Source of the DNA: PALSA-894 sp963757565
Lineage (GTDB): Bacteria > Pseudomonadota > Alphaproteobacteria > Rhizobiales > Xanthobacteraceae
Length of the DNA: 64,000 bases
Direction: 5' to 3'
Assembly (NCBI GenBank): GCA_963757565.1
Contig: CAVWSB010000006.1
Coordinates: 124,001-188,000, forward strand
The notes beneath the pieces were generated by a model, which saw only the letters and a program-made list of their open reading frames with translations, ran no database searches and was not told the origin of the DNA. The translations under genes were made by a program, and so were the position numbers. Positions 45,181 through 51,815 of this stretch are shown one piece after another. How positions within the stretch are numbered: the stretch's first letter is position 1; each line of letters starts with the position of its first letter.

Positions 45181-46016
45181 CAGATGAACGCGTAGCGCAG
45201 GATCGTCAAAAACAGCAGCGGCTTCGACACCTTCACCGCGGCGCGCGGGGCGCTCCAGCCTCGCTTGATCAGTTTATCGAGGATCGCCTGATAGGCCCCA
45301 GACATGATCCGCGCGGCTCGCACGCTCTTGCGCGTCGCCCCACTCATGATGCGGTCGGCCTCGACGAAATGCGACCGTGCCTGCACGACGACCTGCTCGC
45401 AGGCCTCGCCGATACGCGGGTGAGAGATGATTGCAGCCGGATCTGTGAGGGAAATGCCAGCCTGTTGCAGCGCTTCGCGCGGCAGGTAGAGCCGGCCGAT
45501 CCCGGCGTCCTCGTCGATGTCGCGCAGAATGTTGGTCAGTTGCAGCGCGCGACCGAGATGGTAGGCGAGCGAAATGCCGGCCTTCTCCTCCATGCCGAAG
45601 ATACGCACCGAGAGGCGCCCGACCGCGCTCGCAACACGGTCGCAATAAGCGTCGAGCACTTGCCAGGACGGCGCGCGGATATCGGCGACGACGTCCATCT
45701 CCATGCCGTCGATCACGGCCTGAAAATCCTCACGCTTGAGCTTGAAACTCTTCACCGGCACCGCAAGCCCGCGCGCGCGCGAGACGGCGCTGCCCTTGTA
45801 GAGGGCGTCGATGTCGGCGCGCCACAGCTTCAACTGACCGAGCCGCTCGTCGCGCGCACCGTCCGCATCCGCGATGTCGTCGACGCGCCGGCAAAACGAG
45901 TAAATCTCGTACATCGCCTCGCGCTGCGCTTTCGGCATGATGCGCATTGCGGTGTAGAACGAACTGCCGGACGCGCGCTCGGCGGAATTTTGAGTCTCGG
46001 CGGTTGCCACGCTCAC
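45180..46016 (-). CDS. hpnD: Presqualene diphosphate synthase HpnD
   Basis: 278-residue squalene/phytoene-synthase-family enzyme (EC 2.5.1.103) that joins two farnesyl diphosphates. The two Asp-rich motifs are CRRVDDIAD near residue 43 and NILRDIDEDAG near residue 162. The GTG at 46016 is used since no in-frame ATG gives a better N-terminus; an ATG two bases away is in another frame. It follows hpnC by 16 bases and overlaps hpnE. Confidence 0.93.
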   Translation of the reverse strand: MSVATAETQNSAERASGSSFYTAMRIMPKAQREAMYEIYSFCRRVDDIADADGARDERLGQLKLWRADIDALYKGSAVSRARGLAVPVKSFKLKREDFQAVIDGMEMDVVADIRAPSWQVLDAYCDRVASAVGRLSVRIFGMEEKAGISLAYHLGRALQLTNILRDIDEDAGIGRLYLPREALQQAGISLTDPAAIISHPRIGEACEQVVVQARSHFVEADRIMSGATRKSVRAARIMSGAYQAILDKLIKRGWSAPRAAVKVSKPLLFLTILRYAFI

Positions 46017-46032
46017 TCATCCATCTCGGGGT

Positions 46033-46905
46033 TCATGCCGCGCGTCGCGCGGCTTGCCGGGGACGACCGATGCGGCGCAGCGAATTGATGATGATCGCAC
46101 TCAAGCCGTAGAGCGCGAACTGCGCCTTGCTCAGATGAACCCGCTGGCTCAGCGGATCCCGCGCCTGCAGTAGCGCGACGATCTGGCGTGCATACGAGTG
46201 GATCACCGCGACTTCGTGAGCGAGACGCGCGTTTTCGATCTGGCTCGAGAACCGTGCGCCGTCGTCAAGCAGGCGCTCGTTGCGCGCCGCAACATCGTGA
46301 ATGCAGCGCAGGAGCCCGGGCGACGCGCGTGCGGCGCCTAGCTCTTGCGGCGTTGCGCCGGCGGCGGCAAACGCATCGAGCGGGATATAGACGCGATTGA
46401 GGTCGCGGAAATCCTTGCCGCAGTCCTGCAGATGATTGTTGATCTGAAGCGCGGCGCAGAGTGCATCGTTCGCCGCCCAGGTGGCGCGGCTTTCACCATG
46501 CACATCGAGGACAAAGCGGCCGACCGGCATCGCGGAGAACGCGCAGTAACTGATCAGATCATCCCAGTCCCGGTAGCGCAGCTTGGTGACGTCCATGCGG
46601 AACGCGGTCAGCAGGTCCTGTGCGTGACGCGTCGCCAGCGAGCGCTCGGCAAGCGCGGCGCGCAGCCGCACAGCCTCCGCATTGTCGTCGCCCTTGCCCA
46701 GCAGATTTTCTTCTAGGCGATCGAGCTGGGCGAGCTTGTCGTCCGCCTTCAGGCTCGCATGATCCGCGATGTCGTCGGCCACGCGCACGAATTCATAGAA
46801 CGCCAGAATGATGCCGCGATGGCGCGCGTCGATCAGCCACGACGCAACCGGAAAGTTTTCGTCGCGGTGTCCCTTGCCCGATCGCAGTTCACCGGCCGTG
46901 CTCAT
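46033..46905 (-). CDS. hpnC: Hydroxysqualene synthase HpnC
   Basis: 290-residue squalene/phytoene-synthase-family enzyme (EC 4.2.3.156) that converts presqualene diphosphate to hydroxysqualene. The Asp-rich motif is FVRVADDIADH; the second motif is degenerate (HLQDCGKDFRDLNR), as is usual for HpnC. The ATG at 46905 gives MSTAGELRSGKGHRDENFPVA and overlaps the hpnB end by 17 bases. It is followed by hpnD and hpnE, so the complete HpnCDE squalene route is present in one operon. Confidence 0.93.
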   Translation of the reverse strand: MSTAGELRSGKGHRDENFPVASWLIDARHRGIILAFYEFVRVADDIADHASLKADDKLAQLDRLEENLLGKGDDNAEAVRLRAALAERSLATRHAQDLLTAFRMDVTKLRYRDWDDLISYCAFSAMPVGRFVLDVHGESRATWAANDALCAALQINNHLQDCGKDFRDLNRVYIPLDAFAAAGATPQELGAARASPGLLRCIHDVAARNERLLDDGARFSSQIENARLAHEVAVIHSYARQIVALLQARDPLSQRVHLSKAQFALYGLSAIIINSLRRIGRPRQAARRAA

Positions 46906-48046
46906 GAACCTTCGCCTGTACGCGCCCTTTCCAGGTTCCGCCCTTGCCGGCGGCATACTGGTACGCAGAATCCAGCGTGTAGAGCATGAAGAGGAAGGTG
47001 ATAGCGGGCAGCGCCACCCCCCACAAGGGCGAGAGCCGGTAGAACCTTAATATCGGCTGAAACGCGATCGCCATCAGCGCCCAGGCCGCAATACCGAACA
47101 TCTGCGCCCATCCGGTGGCGAAAACCGCCATAAAGGGCGGCACCAGATAGCTCAACACCATCCCGCCGATCGTGCCGGCAAGGATCAGCGGTGAATAGTT
47201 GAGCTGCGCATAGGCCGAGCGCGCCACCATGCGGCGGATGTCATCCCAGTGCGGATATGGCCGAATGCTTTCCACCCTGTCGGTGAGGCCGATCCAGATC
47301 GGTCCCCGTTTCTTCATTTCGGTGGCGAGCGCGCAGTCGTCGATCAGAGCGTCACGGATGACGTCGATTCCCCCGGCGGCGCGCAAGGCGTCCGTTCTCG
47401 CCAGCATGCAGCCGCCTGCAGCCGCCGCGACGTCATGGTCCGGGCGATTAACCCATGCAAACGGGTACAGAAGCTGGAAGAAAAAGATGAATGCCGGGAT
47501 GTGCACGCGCTCCGGCAGCGCCTCGCAACGCCAGCGTGCCGTGAGTGACGTGAGGACAAGGCCGTGCGCCTCCGCATGCGCCACCATCCAGCTCGCGGTG
47601 TCCGGCGCGTGGACGATATCGGCATCGGTCAGCATCAGGTATTTCGGCGCGAACCGTTCCTCGGCCGCCGCGATCCCCTGCTTCACGGCCCACAGCTTGC
47701 CGGTCCAGCGTGGCGGCAACGCGCCGCTGTTCACCACGGTGAGCCGCTCCTGCGCACCCAGTGCGGCCGCGGCGCTGCGCGCGATGTCGGCGGTACCGTC
47801 GTCACTGTCGTCATCGACCAAAACGATCGACAGCGCCGGATAGTCCTGGGTCAAAAGCGACGTGATGCTTCGGGCAATGCTGTCGGCCTCGTTGCGCGCG
47901 GGCACGACAATTGCAACCTGAGGCAGTTCGGCCGGCGCTACCGGCTTGCTTCCGTCATGCTCGCGGCCGAGCCAGAACAGACCCCGCGCAAACACAAGGT
48001 AAACCCAGGCGACCAGCGCCACCCCTGACACCACCCCGGCAATCAT
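46889..48046 (-). CDS. hpnB: Glycosyltransferase-like protein HpnB
   Basis: 385-residue membrane-associated family-2 glycosyltransferase-like protein. An N-terminal anchor (GVVSGVALVAWVYLVFARGLFWL) is followed by VAIVVPARNEADSIARSI, the DDDSDDGTAD nucleotide-sugar loop and the TDADIVHAP metal motif; QxxRW-like residues lie in ARWRCE. Several C-terminal membrane segments follow. It heads the hpnBCDE-shc-hpnG operon. The ATG at 48046 was chosen over a TTG nine bases upstream; neither has a clear ribosome site. Its substrate in hopanoid formation is not established. Confidence 0.88.
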   Translation of the reverse strand: MIAGVVSGVALVAWVYLVFARGLFWLGREHDGSKPVAPAELPQVAIVVPARNEADSIARSITSLLTQDYPALSIVLVDDDSDDGTADIARSAAAALGAQERLTVVNSGALPPRWTGKLWAVKQGIAAAEERFAPKYLMLTDADIVHAPDTASWMVAHAEAHGLVLTSLTARWRCEALPERVHIPAFIFFFQLLYPFAWVNRPDHDVAAAAGGCMLARTDALRAAGGIDVIRDALIDDCALATEMKKRGPIWIGLTDRVESIRPYPHWDDIRRMVARSAYAQLNYSPLILAGTIGGMVLSYLVPPFMAVFATGWAQMFGIAAWALMAIAFQPILRFYRLSPLWGVALPAITFLFMLYTLDSAYQYAAGKGGTWKGRVQAKVHEHGR

Positions 48047-48235
48047 CGGCAGCAACTAGAACAGAGAGCCGTGCGCTGTCCAGCAAAGTTGCACCGCAAA
48101 TCCAAAGGGTTGCGGATGCTTCGCGCGAATGCCATAGACCCTGCCATTAACCAGGAAGCCCCGTTTGGGCTTGCGGCGCCCGCGCCCACCTGCTGATTTT
48201 CGAGCCGAAAACAACCGAATTCGCCGAGCCGCACA

Positions 48236-49177
48236 ATGAATGACGTGATCGATGCCGGGATGGCATTCCGGCAGCGCCTCGATGAGGTCGCCGCCGACGT
48301 TGAGCAACTTCTTGAGAGGCTGCTCGACGCTGCGCCACTGGCCGAGGAACGTGCCCGCCCGCAGCGCCTGATGGAGGCGATGCGCTATGTTAGCCTCGGG
48401 GGCGGCAAGCGGCTTCGCCCGTTCCTGGTGGCTGAGACCGCAGCGCTGTTCAAGGCGCCGCGAGAGCGGGCCCTGATGGCGGGCGCCGCGCTGGAATTCA
48501 TCCATTGCTATTCGCTCGCGCACGACGACCTGCCCGCGATGGACAATGACGACCTGCGCCGCGGGCGGCCGACCGCGCACAAGAAATACGACGAGGCGAC
48601 CGCGATCCTCGCGGGCGACGGTTTGCTGACGCTCGCCTTCGACGTGCTGGCGCGGAACGAGACGCACCCGAATGCGACGGTTCGCATTGCGTTGGTGGCG
48701 GCGCTGGCGCGCGCGGCCGGGCTTGGCGGGATGGTCGGCGGGCAAATGCTCGATCTCGCCGCCGAGGGTCGCTTTGACGGCACGGTACAGAAGCTCGGCG
48801 TCGCGGATGTCAAGCTGCTTCAGACCATGAAGACCGGAGCGCTGCTGCGCTTCGGGTGCCTCGCGGGCGCTATCCTCGGCGAAGCGACGCCGCAGCAGCG
48901 CGATGCGCTCGACCGCTACGGTACGCTGCTCGGCGAAGCGTTCCAAATCGCGGACGATCTGCTCGACGTGGAGGGCGATGCCGCAACCGTCGGCAAGGCC
49001 ACCGGCAAGGACGCCGCGGTCGGCAAGGGCACTTTCGTCAGCGTGCTCGGTCTCGATCAAGCCAAGGCGCGGCTAAAGGATCTCGTGGCACAGGCCGAAC
49101 AGGCGCTTGCGCCGTTCGGACGCGACGCCGATATCCTGAAAATGGCCGCGCGGTTCGTGGCGGAGCGAAAGGCTTAA
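48236..49177 (+). CDS. ispA: Farnesyl diphosphate synthase-type polyprenyl synthetase
   Basis: 313-residue short-chain prenyl transferase (EC 2.5.1.10 likely). The first Asp-rich motif is HDDLPAMDNDDLRRGRPT, typical of bacterial type-II FPP synthases because of the two inserted residues (DDxxxxD). The second is QIADDLLDVEGD, and GGGKRLRP marks the IPP site. It is divergent from hpnB and would provide the farnesyl diphosphate used by HpnD. A geranylgeranyl synthase is the alternative, but the motif spacing favours FPP. Confidence 0.93.
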   Translation: MNDVIDAGMAFRQRLDEVAADVEQLLERLLDAAPLAEERARPQRLMEAMRYVSLGGGKRLRPFLVAETAALFKAPRERALMAGAALEFIHCYSLAHDDLPAMDNDDLRRGRPTAHKKYDEATAILAGDGLLTLAFDVLARNETHPNATVRIALVAALARAAGLGGMVGGQMLDLAAEGRFDGTVQKLGVADVKLLQTMKTGALLRFGCLAGAILGEATPQQRDALDRYGTLLGEAFQIADDLLDVEGDAATVGKATGKDAAVGKGTFVSVLGLDQAKARLKDLVAQAEQALAPFGRDADILKMAARFVAERKA

Positions 49178-49180
49178 GTG

Positions 49181-50056
49181 ATGGACGCCCCATCCGCGCA
49201 AATCCCCGGCGTTTATCGGCGGCGTATCGGCGACATCGTCGTGACGGCGATCAGCGATGGTTATCTCGACGCGGTCTACGAGTTCACCCGCAATATTGAA
49301 CCTGCGGAGGCCGAGCACATCCTGAAGGATGCGTACCGTCCGGCCCCGCCGCGCGTCTCGGTCAATACCTTCGTGATCCATTCGGCGGGCCGCATGGCGC
49401 TGGTGGATACCGGCTCGCAGAACAGCATGGGCCCAACGCTCGGCCACATGCCCAAGCACTTCGCCGCAGCCGGCATCGACCCGAAGCAGATCGATACGAT
49501 CCTGCTGACGCACATGCATCCGGATCATTCGAATGGCCTGACCGACGCGAACGGCAAGGCGATCTACCCGCACGTCGAACTGGTTGTCGCCGAGCGCGAC
49601 GTCAAACACTGGTTCGACGACGCCGCGATGGCGAAGGCGACCGAACGCCAGCAGATGCGCTTCTTCCGTTGGGCGCGCGAACAGATCGCGCCGTACCAGA
49701 ATCAGCGCCGTGAGCCGAAGGGCGAGGTTTTTCCCGGCGTGACGGCAGTGCCCCTTTACGGACACACGCCCGGACACACCGGCTATCTGGTCGCCTCAAA
49801 GGGCGAGCAACTGTTGATCTGGGGCGACATCGTGCACATGCCCGACATCCAGACGCGGCGGCCGGATGTCTACATGGAACCCGACGTCGACGGGCAGGCC
49901 GCGATCGCGACGCGCAAGCGGATCATGGATCAGGTCGCGACCGACCGGCTGCTCGCCGCCGGCATGCATATGCACTTCCCGGGATTTTTGAATCTCAATC
50001 GCCGTACTGACGGCGGCTATGATTTGGTGCCCGAGATCTGGCAGCAGACGTTCTAG
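49181..50056 (+). CDS. MBL-fold metallo-hydrolase
   Basis: 291-residue metallo-beta-lactamase-fold protein. The metal motif LLTHMHPDHSNG lies near residue 107, GHTPGHTGYLV near 200, and LIWGDIVHMPDIQ carries the bridging Asp; a final His lies in GMHMHFPGF. This pattern matches AHL-lactonase/MBL-hydrolase-like proteins. ATG at 49181 is used; the adjacent GTG at 49178 is an alternative. It follows ispA by three bases on the same strand and is probably co-transcribed with it. It is unlike the MBL protein at 11779-12561 and not a recent copy. Confidence 0.82.
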   Translation: MDAPSAQIPGVYRRRIGDIVVTAISDGYLDAVYEFTRNIEPAEAEHILKDAYRPAPPRVSVNTFVIHSAGRMALVDTGSQNSMGPTLGHMPKHFAAAGIDPKQIDTILLTHMHPDHSNGLTDANGKAIYPHVELVVAERDVKHWFDDAAMAKATERQQMRFFRWAREQIAPYQNQRREPKGEVFPGVTAVPLYGHTPGHTGYLVASKGEQLLIWGDIVHMPDIQTRRPDVYMEPDVDGQAAIATRKRIMDQVATDRLLAAGMHMHFPGFLNLNRRTDGGYDLVPEIWQQTF

Positions 50057-50077
50057 TAGCGCTGTCGGGCAACAGGA

Positions 50078-50275
50078 TCAGCGAACCATCAGCCCGTTGC
50101 CGGCTACTGTCGTGGTCGTTGTGGCCTTCACCACCGCGCCGTGAACGCGCACGCCCTCGGACCCGCCTACCCCGGTCGCTGCGACCACTGCCATGAACAG
50201 CATGGAAACCGCGAGCGCGGCTCCTGCGATCTTTACGTGGGTGTTGGCGCTTGCGCTGATCAGGGAATGGTTCAT
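50078..50275 (-). CDS. Small exported or membrane protein of unknown function
   Basis: 65-residue product with one hydrophobic N-terminal segment (VKIAGAALAVSMLFMAVVA) that is either a signal peptide or an anchor, followed by a Gly/Val/Thr-rich tail (HGAVVKATTTTTVAGNGLMVR). The ATG at 50275 is chosen over an in-frame ATG 21 bases upstream because GAGGCGG lies just before it. No family is recognised. It lies between the MBL gene and tRNA-His. Confidence 0.55.
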   Translation of the reverse strand: MNHSLISASANTHVKIAGAALAVSMLFMAVVAATGVGGSEGVRVHGAVVKATTTTTVAGNGLMVR

Positions 50276-50374
50276 GGCCGCCTCTTCGGAGGCCATATTT
50301 CTACCGCAGCTACATTTCAGACGGATGTCGCGAATGTTTCGTCTGTATTGCGGGACCTAAGCCATTGAGATGGT

Positions 50375-50451
50375 TGGTACAGTTGGGTGGGCTCGAACCA
50401 CCGACCTCCGGATCCACAATCCGGCGCTCTAACCAACTGAGCTACAGCTGC
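50375..50451 (-). tRNA. tRNA-His (GTG anticodon)
   Basis: A 77-nt tRNA with encoded CCA. The anticodon loop reads TTGTGGA in a five-pair CCGGA/TCCGG stem, the D arm is GCTC...GAGC and the T arm GGTGG-TTCGAGC-CCACC. The discriminator is A73 and the sequence starts GCAGCTG without an extra paired G-1. That is the known alphaproteobacterial form of tRNA-His. One acceptor pair (5-68) appears as a C-A mismatch. Confidence 0.96.
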
Positions 50452-50546
50452 ACGAGGCTCGCGCAAGCGGGCGGAAACTAGTTTTCCTGCCCTTCTTTGG
50501 CAAGGCTTTGGTCGCGCCGCTGCCGGCAGCACGCTCCGAATACAAA

Positions 50547-50571
50547 AAGCCCGGGCGAGGCGCCCGGGCTT
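50547..50571 (-). terminator. Terminator of the first phasin gene
   Basis: AAGCCCGGGCG and CGCCCGGGCTT pair over 11 bp with a 3-base loop and, on the minus strand, are followed by TTTGTA. It lies 30 bases after the phasin stop. Confidence 0.82.
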
Positions 50572-50600
50572 CACGTAACTCTTGAACCGGCGAGATTGGC

Positions 50601-51098
50601 TTAGGCGACCTTCTTCATCGCCTTGGACACGCCCGTCTTGATCGGCTCGGCGGTGTCGGTCGCGACCTTCTGAGCGAGGCCGGCGAGCTCCTTGCCCTGC
50701 CCGGTCATCGTCTCGAAGTGCTCGCGCGCATGCTTGGTCGACAGCTCGACGAATTCGGACGGCGACTTCACGCCGAACATCGCCTCCATGTAATCGAACA
50801 TCGCATCGGTGTTGGTGCGTGCAATCTCGATCACCTTGAGACCGTAGTCGTTCGCGCCCTTGGAGGCGGTCGTGTAGACGGTTTCGAGCATCTGGGTGTT
50901 CTCTTCCGCGACGGCCTTCATCTTCTCGTAGGCCTCCTTCGTCTGCGCGACGCCCTTTTCGGCGTACTCGCGAAACGCGGCGGGAACTTCCATCTTCGGC
51001 ATCTCAAAGGACGGAATGTCGAATTTCGGCATTTCGAACAGCGGAATCACCGGAGCAGCAGCCTTGGCCGGCTTCGGCTTCATGGTGGTGTCGTTCAT
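50601..51098 (-). CDS. Phasin-family protein
   Basis: 165-residue amphipathic helical protein expected to coat polyhydroxyalkanoate granules. A Lys/Ala-rich start is followed by an unusual run of short repeats (EMPKFDIPSFEMPKMEVP), then the phasin helices (EYAEKGVAQTKEAYEKMKAVAEENTQ-type heptads and NDYGLKVIEIARTNTDAMFDYME). There is no signal peptide, so it is cytoplasmic. GAGGAC precedes the ATG. The upstream gap has a clear promoter and a TGCA-rich palindrome. A second phasin gene lies 153 bases further upstream on the same strand. Confidence 0.88.
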   Translation of the reverse strand: MNDTTMKPKPAKAAAPVIPLFEMPKFDIPSFEMPKMEVPAAFREYAEKGVAQTKEAYEKMKAVAEENTQMLETVYTTASKGANDYGLKVIEIARTNTDAMFDYMEAMFGVKSPSEFVELSTKHAREHFETMTGQGKELAGLAQKVATDTAEPIKTGVSKAMKKVA

Positions 51099-51168
51099 TG
51101 GGGGTCCTCTCGCTTGGTTAAAGCGCGCGGCTGGCTCTCACCAGCTGCCGCATCGTCCCGATGAACGC

Positions 51169-51218
51169 TATATAGCACCACCTATGGTGCAATGCAAGAA
51201 TAATTTGTGCGCTGCACC
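51169..51218 (-). promoter_or_regulatory. Phasin promoter with a TGCA-rich palindrome
   Basis: On the minus strand TTGCAT (51192-51197), a 17-base spacer and TATATA (51169-51174) form a sigma-70 promoter for the phasin gene. GGTGCA (51186-51191) and TGCACC (51213-51218) form an inverted repeat over the -35, and TGCAATGCA lies at 51188-51196. PhaR-type repressors of phasin genes are known to bind TGC-rich palindromes, so this is a likely operator. Confidence 0.6.
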
Positions 51219-51250
51219 AAAATTGTAAGCCATTGATATAGATAGGAGAA

Positions 51251-51634
51251 TTAGACTTTTGGCTTCGCGCTGTCCATCGCGACCTTGCTTGCAGTTGCCC
51301 CAAGGTCCTTTGCCTGCTCCTGCATCGCCTGCATTTGCGACTTGAGGAATTCCTGCTGCAACGCCATGACCTCGTGGACGTCCTTCGCGCGGACCAGTTT
51401 CTGGGCGAACTCGAACGAGTTGTTGATGTTCTGCTCGGCGAACGTCATCACCTTCTGGCCGACGTCCTTGGCGCCCGTTTGGGCCGTGTTTGCCTGTGTC
51501 TCTAATGTCGTAGCGGTTTTGTGGGCGGCATTGAGAAAGCCATCCATCGCCTTTTTTGCCTGCTCCACGCTTTGCTCGGCGAACTGGCGCATCTGGGTCG
51601 GAACATCGAAGTTCCACATCTGTTCATTGGCCAT
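51251..51634 (-). CDS. Phasin-family protein
   Basis: 127-residue helical protein of the phasin family. It begins MANEQMWNFDVPTQMRQFAEQ and has the heptad-like SVEQAKKAMDGFLNAAHKTA and NNSFEFAQKLVRAKDVHEVMALQ. ATG at 51634 has AGGAGA upstream; an in-frame GTG/ATG-type start fifteen bases earlier is less likely. It differs strongly from the neighbouring phasin in sequence, so the pair is not a recent duplication. It may be transcribed separately, because a candidate operator lies upstream of each. Confidence 0.87.
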   Translation of the reverse strand: MANEQMWNFDVPTQMRQFAEQSVEQAKKAMDGFLNAAHKTATTLETQANTAQTGAKDVGQKVMTFAEQNINNSFEFAQKLVRAKDVHEVMALQQEFLKSQMQAMQEQAKDLGATASKVAMDSAKPKV

Positions 51635-51677
51635 CGGGATCTCCTGCACCGGCAGGCGGCATCATGCCGCTAAATGC

Positions 51678-51687
51678 TGCATTTGCA
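51678..51687 (-). promoter_or_regulatory. TGCA-TT-TGCA site upstream of the second phasin gene
   Basis: TGCATTTGCA lies 44 bases upstream of the phasin start and resembles the TGCA-A-TGCA motif before the other phasin. A weak promoter with TTTGCA and CATGAT may overlap it on the minus strand. A shared PhaR-like regulator is inferred, not shown. Confidence 0.45.
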
Positions 51688-51815
51688 AACGCATGCCGCA
51701 GGGACTGGTTGCCCATTAAGGTTAGCCGGAGCTCTGCTGCCCGGCTCCGTGGACGGCGCAAAAGCCCCCCTTTATTAAGGTTTTGTTTACGCTGAAGGCC
51801 GCGCGCGAACACCTC

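Noticed and set aside
50375..50451. tRNA-His as an integration site for a mobile element
   Set aside because: No integrase, direct repeat of the tRNA end or phage-like gene was seen on either side.
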